Assembly: GCF_004216955.1 (NCBI RefSeq)
Contig: NZ_SGXL01000001.1
Span: forward strand, 2,507,413-2,571,412
Length of the DNA: 64,000 nt
Reading direction: 5' to 3'
From: Fictibacillus sp. BK138
GTDB taxonomy: Bacteria > Bacillota > Bacilli > Bacillales > Fictibacillaceae
Shown here piece after piece: positions 48,599 through 56,530 of the stretch; the first letter of the stretch is position 1, and every line of letters starts with the position of its first letter. The notes beneath the pieces are model-generated. The model worked only from the letters and a program-made list of their open reading frames with translations, was not told the origin of the DNA and searched no databases. The translations under genes were made by a program, and so were the position numbers.

Positions 48599-49008
48599 TC
48601 AGAGTTTACGGCTAAATACTTCCTGCCATTTTATATTTTCATAGCCGATCCTTTCATAAAAATCATGAGCTTCTTTCCGATGTCCACCTGAACGGAGCCG
48701 AATTTCAGAATATCCTTTTTCTATAGCCCATTCCTCTGCTTTTCGCATTAAATGCTTGCCGATTCCCTTACCTCTATATGCTGTATCGACTACTAATCCA
48801 CCAATTTCAGCATATTCCAGCTGAATGATGCACTTTCCATATACATGCACCCAGCCACAAATCGTGTTATTCATTTCATACAAGAAGATTATGCTGTCTT
48901 TCTCTTCATATATCTTTTTAAATCGCTCTTCTACCTGTTCAATATGCCAAGCTGCAAACAAAGTCTGGCAACCTCTTTTGCTTCCTTAATTCTTGCAGGT
49001 CGAATCAT
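48599..49008 (-). pseudogene. GNAT acetyltransferase with a frameshift
   Basis: The minus-strand ATG 49008, with AGGTGAG upstream, opens MIRPARIKEAKEVARLCLQL, a typical GNAT N-terminus, but the frame stops soon after. The following 120 codons in another frame carry the rest: VEERFKKIYEEKDSIIFLYE, the acetyl-CoA loop YRGKGIGKHLMRKAEEW and GHRKEAHDFYERIGYENI. The shift lies at about 48935-48960. Either the gene has been inactivated or there is a base error. Confidence 0.7.
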
Positions 49009-49085
49009 CTGGATCTCACCTTCTGTCGATAGGGGTTACCACATATTTCTATTGTTTTTGATTATTTCCTCTCTAAACGCTTAAT

Positions 49086-49481
49086 TCATTTTTTTAGAGT
49101 TAATAATACCGCTTCTCCATTAAAATCACCGGTGCATTGCTTCAGCATATATCTTTTTTCAAGTCCACTTTCCTCCACAATAATATCTTCACATTGGTAT
49201 TCTTCAATAAAATTGTTATCCACACTTCGGTGAACATTCAAATGGTCCCCATTATAGATGATTTTTTCAAGTAACTTTTGCCCCTCGATACCATAACTAA
49301 TCATGTTTATTTTAGCGTTTTTTTGCCTTTCTACATGGCTGACAAATGTATTTAACGCCTCTATATTTTTGATGCTCCCGTGTTTGTTTACCACTCTCGC
49401 ACCGCTATTCATTTGAATTTCTGAACATCCTGTGCAAAAAAAACAGAGTAGTACAATACCAATAAGCTTGTATTTCTTCAT
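49086..49481 (-). CDS. DUF4362-like lipoprotein
   Basis: A 131-residue lipoprotein. The signal MKKYKLIGIVLLCFFCTGC has a lipobox ending at Cys 19. The mature domain has VVNKHGSIKNIEALNTFVS and IYNGDHLNVHRSVDNN, resembling the DUF4362 family of Bacillus lipoproteins. The start is ATG 49481, six bases after GGGGGATG. Function unknown. Confidence 0.7.
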   Translation of the reverse strand: MKKYKLIGIVLLCFFCTGCSEIQMNSGARVVNKHGSIKNIEALNTFVSHVERQKNAKINMISYGIEGQKLLEKIIYNGDHLNVHRSVDNNFIEEYQCEDIIVEESGLEKRYMLKQCTGDFNGEAVLLTLKK

Positions 49482-49605
49482 AAAGGGCATCCCCCAGTGT
49501 CTTTTTCATTATTGTTAAAAGTATGTTATGATAGTAATAATACAAAAACTTAGGGCTTTCGACTTTTCTTAGTCACCCTCCGTTCTTTCGAAGGGAGTGC
49601 AAGAA

Positions 49606-49977
49606 ATGGAGAAAATCAGTGTATTTATGGATGATTACCGGAGTCCGCCAGAAGGATATGTGTTTGTCGAGACTATTGACGAATGTATAGAACTTTTGCG
49701 AAACTTCGACATCGAACATCTGTCATTAGATCACGATTTAATCAGTAAAACTAGAAATGGAACAATGCTCGTTCAAATGATGATTGACGAGAAACTGTTC
49801 GCAAACCGTATTACCATACATTCCGCCAATTCAGTTGCCGGAAAAGGTATGTACAATCATTTAAAACAAGCACAAAAAGAGCTTATTATGTCGCCAACTA
49901 TTATTGTGTCTTTACGACCATTGCCTCTAAAATTCATCCCGCCACGTGTTCTGCAGCATTACTTGGACGTTTTGTAA
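49606..49977 (+). CDS. cyclic-phosphate-processing receiver (cpRec) domain protein
   Basis: A 123-residue stand-alone receiver-fold domain. The start VFMDDYRSPPEGYVFVETID holds the acidic pair, the strand LSLDHDLIS holds the Asp at the normal phosphorylation site, and ITIHSANSVAGKGM carries the His-Ser seen in the cyclic-phosphate-processing receiver family. This family has been proposed to act on ADP-ribose cyclic phosphates or other cyclic phosphates formed in RNA repair. The start is ATG 49606 after AAGGGAGTG. Confidence 0.72.
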   Translation: MEKISVFMDDYRSPPEGYVFVETIDECIELLRNFDIEHLSLDHDLISKTRNGTMLVQMMIDEKLFANRITIHSANSVAGKGMYNHLKQAQKELIMSPTIIVSLRPLPLKFIPPRVLQHYLDVL

Positions 49978-50062
49978 CTCATTACTCACAATTCCCAACT
50001 CTCTTTACACAATGCTTAAACATTAAACATATAAACTGAGGAAACAGCCACAGTTTACAACA

Positions 50063-50860
50063 TCAAAGATCACTTGGCAGAGTAGCTGTTTCCTCGATTT
50101 GTACAGACCAAAAGATTATCGTCGTACTATCTCTTACACCTTTTCGTCTAACTTCAACTAACAATCTCCGGACACCTTCTGGTACGCTTACACCTTTCAA
50201 CGTATTTTCTATCGCTTGAGGATCTCCAAAAATTACACCAGGACATTCCGTCAACCCATCTGTTGTCATGAAAATCTGGTTTTCACCTTGCCTTAATTCC
50301 TTCTTGCCGGTGCTGTAGCAAGGTACAGGCATCTCAAACGTGTTCACCTCACCTACCCACTCATAAAAACTTCGCTGGTTCAGCTGCCTTTCACCATGAG
50401 CGATCAACTCCGGATGAAGTACATGCAGAATGCAGTCTCCGATTGAGAACCACCATAAATATTTTTCTTTTCGAATCACGATCATACAAGCGGTTTCCCC
50501 TGTGGTTCTGCGGCATGCCTCCATAAAATCAGGATCCTGAAAAATATCGAGAATGAGGGTATCCATTCTTCTTAATGCCTCACTCGCCGGCTGCATCAAT
50601 ACCTTTTGGATCTCATCCCTATTTTTATTAAAATGATCTACCACCAACTTCACACTTGAAGCGGTCTTATGACCATCAAGAATCATGGTGAACTCCCAAT
50701 CGGCACTCTTATTCACCCAGACCAAGCAGCCATCTTCGTTTTTATATTGGCCTGCTGAAGAGTTTCCACCAAACCTTCCCACTGCTACTTTTTCTACCAT
50801 GCTTACATCTAATTCATCTACAAAGTCTTTGTCACTGCCTACCCAGCTAAATTCACTCAT
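50063..50860 (-). CDS. PP2C-like serine/threonine phosphatase-domain protein
   Basis: A 265-residue protein with PP2C hallmarks: NEDGCLVWVNKSADWEFTM, DGH in MILDGHKTASS, GD in WWFSIGDCIL and DG in FMTTDGLTE. The catalytic acidic residues are mostly in place, although the layout is short and divergent. It overlaps the HIT gene by 8 bp and is its operon partner. Both are downstream of a T-box leader. The phosphoprotein target is unknown. Confidence 0.75.
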   Translation of the reverse strand: MSEFSWVGSDKDFVDELDVSMVEKVAVGRFGGNSSAGQYKNEDGCLVWVNKSADWEFTMILDGHKTASSVKLVVDHFNKNRDEIQKVLMQPASEALRRMDTLILDIFQDPDFMEACRRTTGETACMIVIRKEKYLWWFSIGDCILHVLHPELIAHGERQLNQRSFYEWVGEVNTFEMPVPCYSTGKKELRQGENQIFMTTDGLTECPGVIFGDPQAIENTLKGVSVPEGVRRLLVEVRRKGVRDSTTIIFWSVQIEETATLPSDL

Positions 50861-51308
50861 GAGGGTTTTCCTCCAAATAATTCTTTATCCGCTCACACAC
50901 CTGAATGATCTCAGCGTTTTTGCCAAATGGAGCTTCCGGCCAGTCGTACACTTCCCATGCACCCCAATATTCTTCTGGTGTGTTAGGATATCTTGGGATG
51001 ATATGCATGTGAAGATGCGGAACAGAATTGCCAGAAACAGCCGCATAGATGTGCTCCGCCTTCTCAGTCTCTTTTATCGCTTTACTCACTCGTGCCATAA
51101 TAATACCGAACGATTTTGCTTCATCCATCGTCATATCACCTAAAGAAGGAGCGTGCCGCTTCAAATCGATCATAATGTGGCCAAGGTAAGAGGGCTTGCC
51201 CCCCTTATCAATATGACCAACATATACGAACTCATCTTCATAGATCATGACACCGGATGTCTGAATATCTCCATTATGTTTATGGCAGATAAAACAACTC
51301 TCACTCAT
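50853..51308 (-). CDS. HIT-family hydrolase
   Basis: A 151-residue HIT protein. The histidine triad is VPHLHMHIIPRYP (about residues 97-109), with CFICHKHNGD at the N-terminus as in zinc-containing HIT proteins. HIT/Hint enzymes hydrolyse nucleotide phosphoramidates, and some act on aminoacyl-adenylates released by tRNA synthetases. The start ATG 51308 follows GGGGGATAAGG. The T-box terminator ends about 25 bp upstream, so this gene is directly under T-box control. Confidence 0.88.
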   Translation of the reverse strand: MSESCFICHKHNGDIQTSGVMIYEDEFVYVGHIDKGGKPSYLGHIMIDLKRHAPSLGDMTMDEAKSFGIIMARVSKAIKETEKAEHIYAAVSGNSVPHLHMHIIPRYPNTPEEYWGAWEVYDWPEAPFGKNAEIIQVCERIKNYLEENPHE

Positions 51309-51332
51309 TTTCCTTATCCCCCTTTTTAATAT

Positions 51333-51585
51333 AAAAAGCCCATCATCTCAATAAAGAGACGATAGGCTGCTCCTAACGTGGTACCACTCTTCTTGGTTTG
51401 CGGTAAAATACAAACCTTCTCAAGGCTCCATCACGGGAGTTAACCGTTCAGACCTACCTATCAGCCTGACCGCTCCTAGGCGAGTTCAAGAGATCCATCG
51501 GCCGCCTTTCACCAAATCAGCAGCTCTCTACACGACAGAACATCCTTACTACTCCTAATCCAAGCGTTTCAATTATGGAAAACTT
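51333..51585 (-). ncRNA. T-box riboswitch leader upstream of HIT-PP2C operon
   Basis: On the minus strand, the leader starts near 51585. Stem I marks follow (AGAGAGCTGC, TTGGTGAAAGG, then GAACTCGCCTAGGAGC), then the T-box GTGGTACCACG (51377-51387) and the terminator GCC(T/C)AT...ATGGGC with TTTTT (51333-51367). The specifier is most likely the CTC just before TTGAAC (Leu); the overlapping CTT is also a Leu codon. When the cognate tRNA is uncharged it should pair with the T-box and prevent termination. Confidence 0.88.
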
Positions 51586-51591
51586 TTACTA

Positions 51592-51620
51592 ATCATAGTG
51601 TGATTTGAAAATTCTGTCAA
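51592..51620 (-). promoter_or_regulatory. sigma-A promoter of the T-box transcript
   Basis: On the minus strand, TTGACA (51620-51615) and TATGAT (51597-51592) are separated by 17 bp, a near-perfect housekeeping promoter. Confidence 0.88.
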
Positions 51621-51627
51621 GACAATT

Positions 51628-52137
51628 CTACCTACTTAATACTTTTTGATACTTGTTATGACTATCAGTCTCACCTACATATTCAAAACCATTTTCTCGA
51701 TAAAACTGATTTAGTCTCGCATTATCAGCAACACAATCCAGCTTTAAATATGTTTTATTTGAGTGATGATTTTCTTGTATCCATTTCAAAAGATTTTTTC
51801 CAACTCCAAGATTCATATACTCAGGCTTAACCGCTAATCGATGTAAGTAGAGAGAATCGTGGGTATCATCCTTTCCAAAGATATGCTGGTCCCACTCACT
51901 TTGATCAGGTGATAACGTAAACGTCGCGATAATCTCACTACCTGCTATAACGATGTAGGTATGTTGATCCACGATTGCTTGATGAATCTCCTCATCATCT
52001 CCGCCTTCTAATAAATATCCCCACTGCTGAATTCCTTTGTCCCGCATCCATTGTGCGATATCTTTTAGCAGACTGATAACCTTATCACTTTCCAAAACGG
52101 TTGCTTTTTTCACTTCAAAATCTGTTATAACACTCAT
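51628..52137 (-). CDS. GNAT-family N-acetyltransferase
   Basis: A 169-residue acetyltransferase. The acetyl-CoA region is LHRLAVKPEYMNLGVGKNLL (about residues 103-122), followed by KLDCVADNARLNQFYRENGF and EYVGETDSH. The start is ATG 52137, nine bases after AAAGGAGG; it overlaps the CPBP gene's stop (ATGA-type). It is the second gene of that operon. Confidence 0.85.
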   Translation of the reverse strand: MSVITDFEVKKATVLESDKVISLLKDIAQWMRDKGIQQWGYLLEGGDDEEIHQAIVDQHTYIVIAGSEIIATFTLSPDQSEWDQHIFGKDDTHDSLYLHRLAVKPEYMNLGVGKNLLKWIQENHHSNKTYLKLDCVADNARLNQFYRENGFEYVGETDSHNKYQKVLSR

Positions 52138-52952
52138 CCTTGCCATCCTCCTTTTTTTGATTTTTCTAACGGAACTGAACAAACATCAATCATAGTCTGA
52201 CTTCTTGGATTTCGATAAACATAATAAACAATTATGAAAATCACGACTGCTGCACTCAACACCACAAGATGATTCGTTAAGGGATGGATATCGCCTTTTG
52301 ATGTAGTTATTAACCCTGCTCCGTAATTTCCACTGAGCCCATATATCATTCCGTATGAAACATTTAATCCAAAATGAATGCCGGTGTTTGCCCAAAGTGA
52401 GCCTGTTTTTAAAAATGCATATGTAAAAGAAACTCCTAGAATCAAAGAAAAAACAAAGTTCACAATCGTAGGTTCACCGTTCCAAAAATCATCAATTGCG
52501 TAGATCAAAACACTGATACATCCGACTGCTAAAGGCTTCAGCTTTTCTGAGAGCCAGTTGATGATATAACCCCTAGTAATGAGATCATTGATCAACGACC
52601 CGAGTAAAAATCCCGCAATAACTTGAGAGCCTATCCATAATGCGTCCAATCCTGTTTTCACTCCGGTAATCTCAAATTTCCCTAGATACCAATAGACAGC
52701 ATACATAGCGGTCCAACAGCTGAATCCAATGAGAAAGCTGATTAAAAAATACTGCGACCCCTTTTTACTTCTAACCAACCCAAGCCCCTTCAGTCCAGGC
52801 AAGCCAACCAGCTTTACCGAATAATGAGCAATCGGGAAAAATAATAGAATACACATCAGCTGAATGATCGTATTCGAAATAAAGTGGGTTGTTACATTGA
52901 AATATAGGTTTAAGAGTAAAAAGAGCGATATCCCAATCGAAATTTTTTTCAT
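52134..52952 (-). CDS. CPBP-type (CAAX-like) membrane protein with altered catalytic motif
   Basis: A 272-residue protein with about eight hydrophobic helices, of the type II CAAX-prenyl-protease/CPBP family. The region that normally reads EExxxR is NDLITRGYI, so the two glutamates are replaced by Asn and Asp. The second motif lacks its His (YAIDDFWN), but the third His is present in TGIHFGLN. It may therefore be an inactive or immunity-type member. It overlaps the acetyltransferase gene by 4 bp. Confidence 0.72.
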   Translation of the reverse strand: MKKISIGISLFLLLNLYFNVTTHFISNTIIQLMCILLFFPIAHYSVKLVGLPGLKGLGLVRSKKGSQYFLISFLIGFSCWTAMYAVYWYLGKFEITGVKTGLDALWIGSQVIAGFLLGSLINDLITRGYIINWLSEKLKPLAVGCISVLIYAIDDFWNGEPTIVNFVFSLILGVSFTYAFLKTGSLWANTGIHFGLNVSYGMIYGLSGNYGAGLITTSKGDIHPLTNHLVVLSAAVVIFIIVYYVYRNPRSQTMIDVCSVPLEKSKKGGWQG

Positions 52953-53035
52953 TGCATCACCTATCCCTTTATCTACCTTCCATTCTTACATTTCTTCTGC
53001 TGCGGACAAAAATCCTTTTTAAAATAAAAGCCCTA

Positions 53036-53063
53036 ACCGTATTTATAGATGTTGCATACATTA
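53036..53063 (+). promoter_or_regulatory. possible sigma-K promoter of the FAD oxidase gene
   Basis: AC (53036) and CATACATTA (53055-53063) are separated by 17 bp. The latter matches the sigma-K -10 consensus CATAnnnTA. It lies about 50 bp upstream of the start. This agrees with the coat-associated role of the related B. subtilis CotQ (YvdP). Confidence 0.4.
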
Positions 53064-53109
53064 ATTGCATACTTTTAAGTACAAAAATGTCGTGTCGGGA
53101 GTGGAATAC

Positions 53110-54453
53110 ATGGGATCATGCAACACACAGTTAACCGGAAGAGTAATCTTTAAAGGGGACCCGGGCTATAATGAAGCCGTTAAGAACTGGAACCCGTATG
53201 TGAATACCTTTCCTCTTGTTTTTGTCTTTGCACAAAATGCCTGCGATGTAAGCAATGCGATCAAATGGGCACGTGAGAATGATGTCCCGCTTAGAGTCAG
53301 AAGTGGACGGCATGCTCTAGACAAGGAGTTCAATGTTGTAAAGGGCGGACTCGTTATTGATACGAGTGACATGAATAAGGTTCATTTGGATAAAAAAAGA
53401 GGCATTGCTACTGTTCAACCAGGGATTCGCGTTGGCCCCCTTGTTAAAGGATTGGCTCGAGAGGGTTTTATGGCTGTGTTCGGAGATAGCCCGACCGTTG
53501 GTATTGGAGGGATAACGACGGGTGGCGGATTCGGGTTACTCTCACGTACGATTGGTGTCATATCAGATAACCTCCTTGCACTAGAGACAGTAGATGCAAA
53601 AGGACGAATTCTTAAAGCCAGTCCAACTTGCAACGAAGACTTGTTTTGGGCTTCTAGAGGAGGCGGCGGCGGTACGTTTGGATACAATACGGAATATACG
53701 TTTAAAGTTCATCGAGCACCTGCAACCGCAACGGTCTTTAACATTATTTGGCCATGGGAACAGCTCGAAACGGTGTTTAATGCTTGGCAAAATTTGCTGC
53801 CGTTTACAGATTCGCGATTAGGTAGCTATATGGAGATCTACAGCAAGGTAAACGGATTATGTCAAGTAACTGGGCTTTTCCTAGGTTCAAGACCGGAATT
53901 GATTCAAATCCTGCAGCCTTTGCTAAATACTGGGACACCTACTGAGGTAGTCATAGAAACGCTATTCTACCCAGACTGTATCGATTTCCTTGATCCGCCT
54001 GAACCACCATATGCAGATCAAAACTTTAAGTTCTCTTCGTCTTGGGCGACTGACCTTTGGCCAGAAACACCAATTGCAGTTATGAAACAATTTTTAGAAG
54101 AAGCACCCGGAACAGAATCCAATTTCTATTTTACAAATTGGGGCGGCGCTATTGGCAAAGTACCAAAAGACAAGACCGCCTTCTATTGGCGAGATCCATT
54201 ATTTTATACGGAATGGAATGCAACGTGGGTTGATAAATCCGAAGAAGCTAGCAGCCTCGCATCAGTCGAAGCAGTACGTCAGCAGCTGAAACGATATACA
54301 ACAGGTTCGTATGTTAACGTTCCAGACGAAAATATCGAAAATTTTGGAGCTGCCTACTGGGGAACAAACTTTGCAAGACTTCAAAGAGTAAAAGCAAAAT
54401 ACGATCCGGAAAATGTATTTAATCATCCACAGAGTGTTCCGCCAGCATATTAA
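53110..54453 (+). CDS. BBE-type FAD-linked oxidoreductase, CotQ/YvdP-like
   Basis: A 447-residue PCMH-type flavoprotein. The FAD-binding domain has PLRVRSGRHALD, where the His after SGR is the usual covalent flavin site; GITTGGGFGLLSR and ASRGGGGGTFG follow. The C-terminal BBE motif is AYWGTNFARLQRVKAKYDPENVFNHPQS (positions about residues 415-442). Relatives oxidise sugars or alkaloids; B. subtilis CotQ is spore-coat associated. The start is ATG 53110 after CGGGAGTGG. Confidence 0.85.
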   Translation: MGSCNTQLTGRVIFKGDPGYNEAVKNWNPYVNTFPLVFVFAQNACDVSNAIKWARENDVPLRVRSGRHALDKEFNVVKGGLVIDTSDMNKVHLDKKRGIATVQPGIRVGPLVKGLAREGFMAVFGDSPTVGIGGITTGGGFGLLSRTIGVISDNLLALETVDAKGRILKASPTCNEDLFWASRGGGGGTFGYNTEYTFKVHRAPATATVFNIIWPWEQLETVFNAWQNLLPFTDSRLGSYMEIYSKVNGLCQVTGLFLGSRPELIQILQPLLNTGTPTEVVIETLFYPDCIDFLDPPEPPYADQNFKFSSSWATDLWPETPIAVMKQFLEEAPGTESNFYFTNWGGAIGKVPKDKTAFYWRDPLFYTEWNATWVDKSEEASSLASVEAVRQQLKRYTTGSYVNVPDENIENFGAAYWGTNFARLQRVKAKYDPENVFNHPQSVPPAY

Positions 54454-54475
54454 ATATGTGATTGATGATTTCAGC

Positions 54476-54516
54476 ATAAGCCCCTCAGCTCGTTATGAAG
54501 CTGAAGGGCTTATTTA
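54476..54516 (+). terminator. terminator after FAD oxidase gene
   Basis: ATAAGCCCnTCAGCT (54476-54490) pairs with AGCTGAnGGGCTTAT (54499-54513). Confidence 0.88.
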
Positions 54517-54552
54517 TGGTGAGGACAGCAATTGATTGATGGTAGGGCGGAG

Positions 54553-54818
54553 GCGGAATTTGTCGAGGATTGTAAACTCGTGGATAAGCAGTTAAAACTT
54601 TTGGATTGAGAGCAAAAACTCGTTGATAAACTGACCAAACTTCTGGATTGATGCCGCTTTTTTCTGGACTCAGTCTCCTGGATGGCATTGAATACCTCTA
54701 CAGGTATCGACTGAAAACAGATTCGGTGATCGAAACTGCACCTGTTTTGAATGTTTTACGCCTGACTCAGCTCGGCTAGCTCGATACTCCTTCTGAAAAA
54801 TGGTCAGAAGGGGTATTT
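54553..54818 (+). repeat. dispersed element, copy 2, with a 21-bp phased GGAT array
   Basis: This is a diverged copy of 22097-22396 in opposite orientation. Cores begin at 54582, 54603, 54624, 54645 and 54666, exactly 21 bp apart (one reads TGAT, one GGAC). It shares ATTTGTCGAGGATTGTAAAC, TGCCGCTTTTTTCTGGA and AGGTATCG with copy 1. It ends in the hairpin TACTCCTTCTGA/TCAGAAGGGGTA (54785-54815), which may also be the terminator of the minus-strand operon. The 390-bp gap has no gene. Confidence 0.82.
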
Positions 54819-54843
54819 ACATTAGGTTTATTTCCTTTTTTGA

Positions 54844-55476
54844 TCAGTAAAGCTTATTCTTATAACCATCTAACAGAGCTTCTGCCACTACATCTTCTGT
54901 CATTCCCGGAAGGCTCACATGATCAGCTAGAATCTTTGCTGCATTCGGCAATTCCTCTTTAGCTCCCCACTTCTCAGGCTCCCAAAGCCCTGATCGTTTG
55001 AAGGCTTTTCCGCAATGCATGAAACATTGCTCTACTTTTACAACGATTCCGAGCAGTGGCGCTTTCCCGTTAACCGCCATCTTTTCTAAAATATCTTCAT
55101 CGCGAATAATTGTCGCTTGCCCATTTATTCGGAGCGTTTCCCCCATACCAGGGATGAGGAAAAGTAGACCCACCCTAGGATTTTCAAGTATATTGAACAT
55201 CGAATCCACACGCTTGTTCCCCGGTCGATCAGGAATGATGAGATGCTGGTCATCTAATACATAAACATATCCAGGCGCATCACCCCGAGGTGAGCTGTCA
55301 CAGTTTCCTGCAGCATCTGACGTCGCAAGTACTAAGAATGGGGACTTCCCTATGAATTCTCTGCAATGCTCATCGATAGTAGAAATTACTTTGTTTTGCC
55401 CTCTAACACTCGGGTTTCCTAACATATTTCTCAATTCTTCCTGACTTGTAATACACTCTTTAAAATTCGTTATCAT
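54844..55476 (-). CDS. PPOX-type FMN flavoprotein (MSMEG_1061-like)
   Basis: A 210-residue pyridoxamine-phosphate-oxidase-fold protein. Landmarks are IGKSPFLVLATSDAAGNCD, SSPRGDAPGYV, IPDRPGNKRVDSMFNILENP and the C-terminal CGKAFKRSGLWEPEKW. This matches the MSMEG_1061-type subgroup, which binds FMN or F420-like cofactors and reduces small substrates. It is the last gene of a four-gene minus-strand operon (56980 to 54844). Confidence 0.85.
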   Translation of the reverse strand: MITNFKECITSQEELRNMLGNPSVRGQNKVISTIDEHCREFIGKSPFLVLATSDAAGNCDSSPRGDAPGYVYVLDDQHLIIPDRPGNKRVDSMFNILENPRVGLLFLIPGMGETLRINGQATIIRDEDILEKMAVNGKAPLLGIVVKVEQCFMHCGKAFKRSGLWEPEKWGAKEELPNAAKILADHVSLPGMTEDVVAEALLDGYKNKLY

Positions 55477-55493
55477 AAAAGATCACCATCCGT

Positions 55494-55769
55494 TTACTTT
55501 ATTGAAGCTCGATGTACTTCATCCTTTTTCACATAAATATCGTACTGCGTGTTGTCGTTAAATGAACGCTCACGATCAAATTGGAGCGGAATCTTCACTT
55601 TATACTTGATACCATCAGACTGTAATTGTGAGACGGCTTTAAAGTAATTTTCCTGTCCAAATGCTGTATGGTAAAGCTTCCAGTTCCCATTTAGATACAT
55701 CTTCAACATAAAAAAGAGAATAATAATGCCTGCTAATAAAACCGGATAAACCCATCCAATACCAAACAA
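55494..55769 (-). CDS. small membrane-anchored protein
   Basis: A 91-residue protein with one N-terminal helix (VYPVLLAGIIILFFMLKMYL) and a soluble tail with GIKYKVKIPLQFDRERSF and YDIYVKKDEVHRA. The start is TTG 55769 after GGAGGGGG. The tail looks like the juxtamembrane domain of the DUF2007-type group, but that is weak. It is in the same operon as its neighbours. Confidence 0.6.
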   Translation of the reverse strand: MFGIGWVYPVLLAGIIILFFMLKMYLNGNWKLYHTAFGQENYFKAVSQLQSDGIKYKVKIPLQFDRERSFNDNTQYDIYVKKDEVHRASIK

Positions 55770-55789
55770 AGTGATTCCCCCTCCTTCAA

Positions 55790-56515
55790 TTAAAATCCAT
55801 TTTGACTTTCATCATAAATCGTTGAAGATCCGCGCTCTACTTTATAAGAGATCGACCACGGACCGCCTGCATCCTCGTGCTTCCACGTCTCAGTAAAAGT
55901 TACGATGTACACTTCATCCCCGACTTCTTCAACACTTGTTTCTCTAGTAGCATTTCCAACCGTGATAATGCCCTCTTCTTTCGGAAACTTATCAATGACC
56001 GTTCCTTTTCCTGACGTCACGAACTCCACTGCATCCTCTGCAGAAAAAGGAGGCTGATCTGGAGTTATAAAGCTGAGAACAGACCAAGTCATCATAAACA
56101 GAGCAAGTGGAGTGAGCATGAACATCAAAGTTGGTTTCTCCTTTTTTAAACGATGAAGAATCCACCTGTCGATGCATGCATAAAGAAGTGCTGATCCAAC
56201 GCCAAACACGGCAAGGATTGGAGTTGCAAACATAATCAGGCCAAAAACACCGTGAAGCATAATGAATATAGGAGTGTTGATTTTGAACCATCTGTTCATA
56301 ACAAACTCAATTAATGCAGACACCAATGATCCATAAACCAGTATAATGACGCCTCCATACGTGCCATACAGCATTGCGGTTGCTAAAAAAGCTTCCCCAT
56401 AATCAGACGTGCCGCCAGCATTATCCTTTAAAGATATGCTTGCCAGTATCATCGCCAAAGTGATTGTTGTTGTGATCGACGCCATTATTTTTCGCTGGAA
56501 GAAGTTTTCTTGCAA
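55790..56515 (-). CDS. multi-helix membrane protein with extracytoplasmic tail
   Basis: A 241-residue protein. Four to five helices (about residues 10-27, 42-68, 82-102, 105-117 and 130-150) precede a domain with KGTVIDKFPKEEGIITVGNA and VYIVTFTETWKHED. No family is recognised. The start is TTG 56515 after AGAGGGG. It lies between an acetyltransferase and a small membrane protein in one operon. Confidence 0.6.
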   Translation of the reverse strand: MQENFFQRKIMASITTTITLAMILASISLKDNAGGTSDYGEAFLATAMLYGTYGGVIILVYGSLVSALIEFVMNRWFKINTPIFIMLHGVFGLIMFATPILAVFGVGSALLYACIDRWILHRLKKEKPTLMFMLTPLALFMMTWSVLSFITPDQPPFSAEDAVEFVTSGKGTVIDKFPKEEGIITVGNATRETSVEEVGDEVYIVTFTETWKHEDAGGPWSISYKVERGSSTIYDESQNGF

Positions 56516-56530
56516 GTGCTGAACCCCTCT

